64,000 bases of DNA, from NCBI GenBank assembly GCA_016748015.1, contig JAAOMT010000617.1, forward strand, positions 876,635-940,634, given 5' to 3'. Below are positions 58,501-64,000 of this stretch, one piece after another. The translations under genes and the position numbers were made by a program. Position 1 is the stretch's first letter; the number at the start of each line of letters is the position of its first letter. The notes under the pieces were generated by a model. The model saw only the letters and a list, made by a program, of their open reading frames with translations, ran no database searches and was not told where the DNA came from. The stretch is from Geosiphon pyriformis. Lineage: Eukaryota; Glomeromycota; Glomeromycetes; Archaeosporales; Geosiphonaceae.

Positions 58501-60300
58501 AAAAAGTTTTTTAAAAAAAATAGTAATAATTATAAACTGTTTTATATCTTTGTTTTAACAAATATAATTTAATTATTAACTATAAATAAAAAATTTAAGA
58601 TTTTAATAAATTATAATTTATATGTTTTTTACATATGATTAGTTATTTAAACCAGTTAAAATTAAATTAAAATAAATTGAAAAAATTGAAAATAAATATA
58701 ACTTATCTAATTTATTAATATAATTATTTAAATTACAACTATTAAAAATAAAATCACTCAAAAACAATCTAGTTTTTTTTTAAATTATATTTAACTTATG
58801 TACTACAAAAATATTAAATATTTAAAAATTAACTTATTTTAAAAAAAAATTATAATATTTAATATAATATTATTAAACTAATTAAAATTTAATTTAATTT
58901 TAAAAAAAACAAAGTTTTTAAACTGATTAGCCAAAATTAAAACAAAACTAAAAATAAAAACCAATTATTATAATCATATTAACTATTAATTTAAAATTTT
59001 TTTAATTATTTAAAGCTAAAAAAAAGATAAAAGATAAAAATAATCAAAAAATAATCAAAAAATCAATTAACTTAACAATAAATTTGATTAATATAATTAA
59101 ATTAAAGATTAAAAATTTCAAAAAATCTAATTTAAAACCAATTACAAAATTAATAATAACAGTAGCCAAAACAGTTAAAAATATAATTATAGAAATAATT
59201 AATAATATAAAAAAACTTTAAATATTAATAAAAAAAAGAATTAAAAATCTTAAAATTATTTACAAATTTAAACAAACTTAAAAAAAAAAAAAAATATTTT
59301 ATAATCTATGAAAAAATAATTTAGAGCTTAATACTTATAATACTAATAATATTTAAAAATTATTTATTAGATATAATTCTTATATAAAATACTAATTTTT
59401 AAATTAAAAATTTAAGAAATAAAACAAGTTTAATTACTAACATAAAAAATCAAATTAATAATTTTCAAAATTATATAACCAAAAAATTAATTAATTAATT
59501 AGTCTTTATTAAGCTAAAAAAAAGTTAATACTGTTTTTTTAATTGATATAAATTAATAAATAAAAACAATAACAGCAGAAAAAAATTTATTAAATTAAAT
59601 AACAATATATTATTATAAATTTATAGATTTTAATTTAACCAAAATAACAACACTAAAAACACTTAAAATATTTTTAATATTATTAAAAAATATATTAAGA
59701 AAAATATTATAAAATATAATAAAAGAAAAAAAAACAAATGTTATTACAAAAAACTTTGCAATTTTAAAAATAAATAAAAACATCAAATTAGTAATAGCAA
59801 TTTTGGTAACTGTATTTAAAAAAGGTTAAAATGTAAATTTTATACAAAACAACTTAATATTATTTTTTAAAATAAATTTATATTTAACAAAATCAAATAG
59901 CAAACAAAACAAAAAATCAATAAAAATTAATTTAATCTTAAATATAATATTAAACATTAAAATAAAAGTTATTTACTTAAAAAATTTTTGTTAATTAATA
60001 TTAGTTTTTCAAACATTACTAATATTATTAATATTTAAGAAAATGGTTTTAAGATATTTTGTTTGGTTGTTTTTACAACAAAAAGTATTTTTTTGTTAAA
60101 ACTTTATTAATTACTATAGAAGAAATAATGATTACAACTTTTTTACTTTTTATTCTAGTTGTAATTATAAAAATAAAAATAAAAAAGAGTTTCAATAATT
60201 GTTTTTTGTTTTTATTACTTAAATTAGTAAAATATTTAATAATTTAATAAAATAGTTTAGAGTTTATTAAAATATACATTTAGCTTTCAAAAGGTTATAA
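58501..60300 (-). pseudogene. LINE-beta relic, second copy
   Basis: AT-decayed. 59930-60020 aligns with 45770-45870 and 58550-58870 with 37520-37900, same orientation. Here the relic is continuous, so it acts as an empty-site reference for the LINE alpha-1 insertion. The 62-codon plus ORF at 60059-60247 is antisense noise. Confidence 0.5.
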
Positions 60301-60792
60301 AAATATTAGCAAAAAAAAAAAAAGTTAAAACTTAAAATAATACTATAACCAAATGTGTAAAAAAAAACTTTTTTTTTTTTTTTTGAAAAAATGTATTTTA
60401 CAATTAAATATATTCTTTTTAAATTAGCATAATTATTACAAATAAATATTTATTGTTAATAAAATTGTTTTAAGAACTGGACTGATTCAGATCCAATTAT
60501 AATCTTATTTTTTTGAAAATAGAATATAAAAAAAAAATTGTTTTTTATTATTAAAAGTAAAATAAGAAATTATCTTTTGTTATTTTATCTTTTAGAAATT
60601 TTTATAATAAATAATGGTTGTCAAAGTAATTTGGTAAAAATATTCGTTTTATAATTGAACGGACCTCAAAAGGATAAGTATTAAATTATAAATACAACGA
60701 TTTCAGGTTTAGGATTTTTGGATTCAAAGAAAATATTGTTTAAAATGAAAAGAAGGATTCTAGATTAGATTCGAAAACATTAATAGTTTCAT

Positions 60793-60836
60793 TCAAACAA
60801 ACAAACAAACAAACAAATAAATAAATAAATAAATAA
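60793..60836. repeat. (CAAA)n/(TAAA)n microsatellite
   Basis: CAAA repeated about five times, switching to TAAA repeats. Confidence 0.9.
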
Positions 60837-61100
60837 TGGTTGGGTAACCCATATGCAAATTTGGGTGAAAATTGTTAAACTTTTTCTTTGTAAAAGTAAT
60901 AAGAATTTCGTCGTGAGATAACCATTTTCATACAAAAAACGCAATTTCTTAAATAGAATGGAATAACACCCAGCCTCCAATGGTTAGTGAATGGTGTCAT
61001 TTGTAACTCTTTTTATGTGCTAAAATATTAAATATTTTATTGGTTGATATTAATCAAACGGGAATTTACAAAATTTTATTTTTGAAATAATGGCATCATT

Positions 61101-61101
61101 G

Positions 61102-61135
<34 letters not shown>

Positions 61136-61136
61136 A
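61101..61136. repeat. (ATC)n microsatellite
   Basis: About twelve ATC/TCA units followed by ATT-rich trinucleotides. Confidence 0.9.
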
Positions 61137-61296
61137 ATTATTATAATTATAATTATTATTATTATTATTAAAAACAATTGATTAAACGCAACTGACCATG
61201 TTTAAGCGTTAAATTTCACAATTTTCAACATTCTCTTAATAAAATGACGAAACATTTATTGATAGGCCCAGAAAATGGAAAACAGTAGATGAAAAC

Positions 61297-61320
61297 TTTT
61301 TTTTTTTTTTTTTTTTTTTT
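61297..61320. repeat. Poly-T run (24 bp)
   Basis: Uninterrupted T run between GAAAAC and GGACGG. There is no transposon on either side to explain it. Confidence 0.85.
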
Positions 61321-62227
61321 GGACGGTGTTTGGATTGTCATTTTGTTATTCAAATTTCCAAAACTTTTTTTTTGTAAATTTTGAAAAACTTGAAAAACCA
61401 GGATGAATTATCGTTTAGTCCAAAACAAATTTGAATGCATCAAAATGCATAAACGCAAAGACCTCTTTTAAATTTCTTTTAACCACATTTTTCCAATTGC
61501 TTATCGTTATTTCCTACAATATTAATATTCACTCTTTGTGATTACTTATTCATAATATTTATTAAATTCAAGAATATCATATTAGAATTACGCAATTGAA
61601 TTGATGGAAATTACTAATAATAATAATAACATTAAACCAAACTCCCAGTTATATGTCGTGATAGTGATCACCGCATCACAATCATTCTTAACCCTTTTTT
61701 AGGAGGAGGAAAAAGTAAAAAAAAGACTGATAATTCTTTTTGGTCCGATTAGTGATGTGATGGGATGTGATAGGATTGGTAGATATGATGGATAGGGTGG
61801 GGTGGGTATTTTTTTTATGACATGTAGTTTCAATGCACGCGTCGTCAATACCACGACACAATGTCGCCAATTTTCCCCTTATGTGATCATTATAGCGTTT
61901 GATTGTCTCATTATTATCGTCATTTCTTATTTAAACTTTTCATTCACTCTTTTATTCATCAGTTATTATTATGATTAAGGCTTACCATAATATTTGATTT
62001 TAGGTATATCGCGTGTGTTACCAAAAAAACTTGATTAAATATGAAAGGTGAAACTTGAAAGATTGGGAAGCTTAACTTTAGTGGTTAGTGGTTAATGGTT
62101 TTACCACTCTTGGTGTTATTACATTTTTAAAAATTAAGATGACCCCAAAAAGGTAACTTTTTTCCATTAACAGGTATAATGATCTTTTAAAACCATAACA
62201 TAACATTGTCAACTGCAGCAAAAACGA

Positions 62228-62229
62228 CC

Positions 62230-62262
<33 letters not shown>

Positions 62263-62340
62263 AACAATAAACAACAACAACAACAACAAAAACCACTGCA
62301 ATAACAACAACTGCAACGACGACAACAATAACAACAACCC
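62228..62340. repeat. (CAA)n microsatellite
   Basis: Long CAA/AAC trinucleotide array with interruptions. The minus-strand ORFs here (poly-Cys, poly-Leu) are repeat translations. Confidence 0.9.
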
Positions 62341-62656
62341 CGACAAATAATAATAAATTTGCGAATTTTCAAAATGGCATCCTTATCTTCTCTAATTGGT
62401 TTAATATTGAGGAAAATATTATGATTTGATAAGCTTCAGATCAAAATTTTTTTACCACTATTATAAAATACCAGTATTTCTTTTAATGACTAATCCTGAC
62501 CTTAATCATTAGTAATATGTGAGTCAGTTATTGTCAGTTCATTCTAAAACAGCCTCAACAAGGGTCTTTGAATTGAATGATTTGAAACAAGCCACAAGGT
62601 TTTAATAAGCACTTTTTAAGAAACAAAAAAGGTTCAAATGTTTATATATTGTCAGT

Positions 62657-62704
62657 TATTTATTTATTTATTTATTTATTTATTTCTCTCTCTCTCTCTC
62701 TCTA
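62657..62704. repeat. Compound (TTTA)n-(CT)n microsatellite
   Basis: Seven TTTA units pass directly into about ten CT units. Confidence 0.9.
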
Positions 62705-63160
62705 TAAATATATATATAAAAATAAAAAAAGCAAGATTTTCATTTTGTCTACTAATTTATTTTGTTTTCTCAATGATTGTTTCAAATCAAATCTTTTCCG
62801 ATTAATTTGAACTTTTTTCTTTGTATTTTTAAATTATTTTTTTAATGATGCATACAAACAGTCAACATTTAAACATGTTTTGGTACCTGTTGAAATTTAA
62901 ATATTTTCGGATAATATTTTGACATACAACTAACTAAGCCTCCAAATAGTCTAGAAGGAAAAGTTTAGTATTTTTCATGGGATGAAAAAAAAGAAATTCA
63001 AACGCTAAAAATTTAATGAAATAAAAAAAAAAACTCGTGATAATGCTCAGAATAAGAAAATTCATTTATTAATATCAATTTTTAATATAAAGAAAAAGAA
63101 AAAGAAAATGCAAATTAGAACAACCCTGAAACTTGATAAATTTTGAATATTAAACTTTTT

Positions 63161-64000
63161 TTATTGGAGTTGATCCATGAACCAAATATTTTTTATCCCA
63201 CCACCACCACCAACATTTATTTCAGGAAGAGAGTCTTGGGACGACAACGGGGGCAACGGTGACAACGATTCATCTCGTGATTTATCTTTCCAATGATGAT
63301 AATTCAAATGATCTTCTGAAGGATTCGTAATCATTCGATTTAATTCTTCAGTTTTAAAATAATGACTTTCTTGTTTTACCATCATCATTCTATCATTATC
63401 TACTATTCCATTTTGTAGAGGAATTTGGGGAGAAGGAGGTGGTGAAGATGTTTGTTGTTCTTTTTGTTGATAAGACGACGATGACGACGATGTTTGTCGT
63501 GGTGATGGTGAATAGTTGTAGTTACCATTTTCATACTCATCAATCATCATTTCAACCTGGGTATCAAAGTGATAATCCGTTGTTGTCATTGTAGTTTTTG
63601 TATTTCGATGATGATGATGATAGGATTGTGTTTGATTGGAAAAGTTTTTTGAGATTGGTTTATCATACTCCATCACCATCATAATTGTATCTTGATTCAA
63701 ATCTTCTTCTCTATCATCATCATCATCATCATATGATTCGGTGACAGGAACATAAATGGAGTAATTTTCTTTCTGTTGTGAATTGGTGATATAGATATAA
63801 CCATCATCATCTTCCAAAGAATCATCTAATTCATCTAAACAAGCGTCCAACCAATTTTCTTCATCTTTTTTTACGTCATCTTCATTCCAATCTACCATAA
63901 AATTCCCTGAATGAATATCATTATGTTGACGATATTGATTATTATTATTATAATTATAATTATTGTTGTTGTTATTGTTGTTGTTGTTGTTGTTGTTGTT
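63161..64000 (-). CDS. Acidic Asn/Ser/Asp-rich protein, C-terminal part (5' end beyond window)
   Basis: An ATG at 63898 gives 245 residues, but the same frame stays open upstream to the window edge through NFMVD, HNDIHSGN, QYRQ and a long Asn/Tyr-Asn tract, so the true start is probably outside. 279 residues are visible. Composition: acidic stretch near MVDWNEDDVKKDEENW, Asp runs, HHHH, Ser and Pro runs (TSSSSSSYQQ, SPPPSP), a five-Gly run near the end and a WFMDQLQ terminus. No fold, zinc finger or bHLH motif is seen. Such disordered, Asn-rich acidic tails are common in fungal transcription regulators, but I do not assign a function. Confidence 0.6.
   Translation of the reverse strand, partial: NNNNNNNNNNNNNNYNYNNNNQYRQHNDIHSGNFMVDWNEDDVKKDEENWLDACLDELDDSLEDDDGYIYITNSQQKENYSIYVPVTESYDDDDDDREEDLNQDTIMMVMEYDKPISKNFSNQTQSYHHHHRNTKTTMTTTDYHFDTQVEMMIDEYENGNYNYSPSPRQTSSSSSSYQQKEQQTSSPPPSPQIPLQNGIVDNDRMMMVKQESHYFKTEELNRMITNPSEDHLNYHHWKDKSRDESLSPLPPLSSQDSLPEINVGGGGGIKNIWFMDQLQ

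Larger units (their letters stand above)
60301..63160. other. Intergenic DNA with many microsatellites, no gene seen
   Basis: Between transposon debris and a host gene. Base composition returns to host type after about 60.6 kb. No ORF over 75 codons that is not repeat-derived, and no intron-bearing coding pattern recognised. It holds simple repeats: (CAAA/TAAA)n 60793-60836, (ATC)n 61101-61136, T24 61297-61320, (CAA)n 62228-62340, (TTTA)n 62657-62685 and (CT)n 62685-62704. Part is presumably the 3' flank of the gene at 63161. Confidence 0.5.

Noticed and set aside
60059-60247. Small membrane protein ORF (hydrophobic, plus strand)
   Set aside because: Lies antisense in a decayed LINE-beta copy; hydrophobicity follows from T-rich sequence.
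62078-62372. Cys- and Leu-rich minus ORFs
   Set aside because: Translations of a (CAA)n/(TTG)n microsatellite.

Overview
ORGANISM. This looks like a nuclear contig of a transposon-rich filamentous fungus, most likely an arbuscular mycorrhizal fungus (Glomeromycotina; Gigaspora- or Rhizophagus-like). The grounds are very AT-rich non-genic DNA, host genes split by short (about 60-90 bp) GT-AG introns, fungal-type proteins (Scn1/TatD, Hem25, Ski8/WDR61), an Asn-rich low-complexity protein, and APE-RT-RNase H LINEs with a zinc-knuckle ORF1. The species is inferred from style, not demonstrated.  LAYOUT. 1-31.4 kb is a stack of nested LTR retrotransposons: an AT-decayed plus-strand gypsy relic (1-2914), a decayed LINE ORF1 (2915-4632), an LTR plus integrase relic of a family I call D (4633-6857), then a plus-oriented LTR of family A split by a full minus-strand Ty3/gypsy element A (7429-27067). 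Element A is itself split by a younger, nearly complete Ty3/gypsy element B (9797-19534, 4-bp target duplication TCAG). Behind them lies an old copy of the B family (C, 27377-29627). 31.4-36.4 kb is the only compact host-gene island: a TatD-type metallohydrolase (-) divergent from the mitochondrial glycine carrier Hem25/SLC25A38 (+), followed by a seven-bladed WD40 protein of the Ski8/WDR61 type (+). 37-60.3 kb is a second transposon block: LINE alpha-1 (37957-44717, +) inside an older LINE-beta relic, a decayed hAT DNA transposon (46405-50485) carrying a solo D-type LTR and a 113-bp tandem array, LINE alpha-2 (about 51700-58500, -), and another LINE-beta relic. 60.3-63.1 kb is microsatellite-rich intergenic DNA. 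63.16-64 kb is the C-terminal part of an acidic, Asn/Ser-rich host protein that runs off the right edge.  MOST INTERESTING. Gypsy elements A and B share an unusual plan: Gag(zinc knuckle)-protease-Cys-rich module-dUTPase-RT-RNase H-integrase-ORF3. The dUTPase of B shows all five trimeric-dUTPase motifs in order. The Cys-rich module and ORF3 are not domains I recognise. Both appear in two diverged families, and the Cys-rich module also survives in the relic at the left edge. In both families the Gag frame runs back to the primer-binding site with no ATG in its first ~180-200 codons. All mobile elements look dead: RT, integrase, protease or dUTPase catalytic residues are lost mainly through G-to-A/C-to-T changes.
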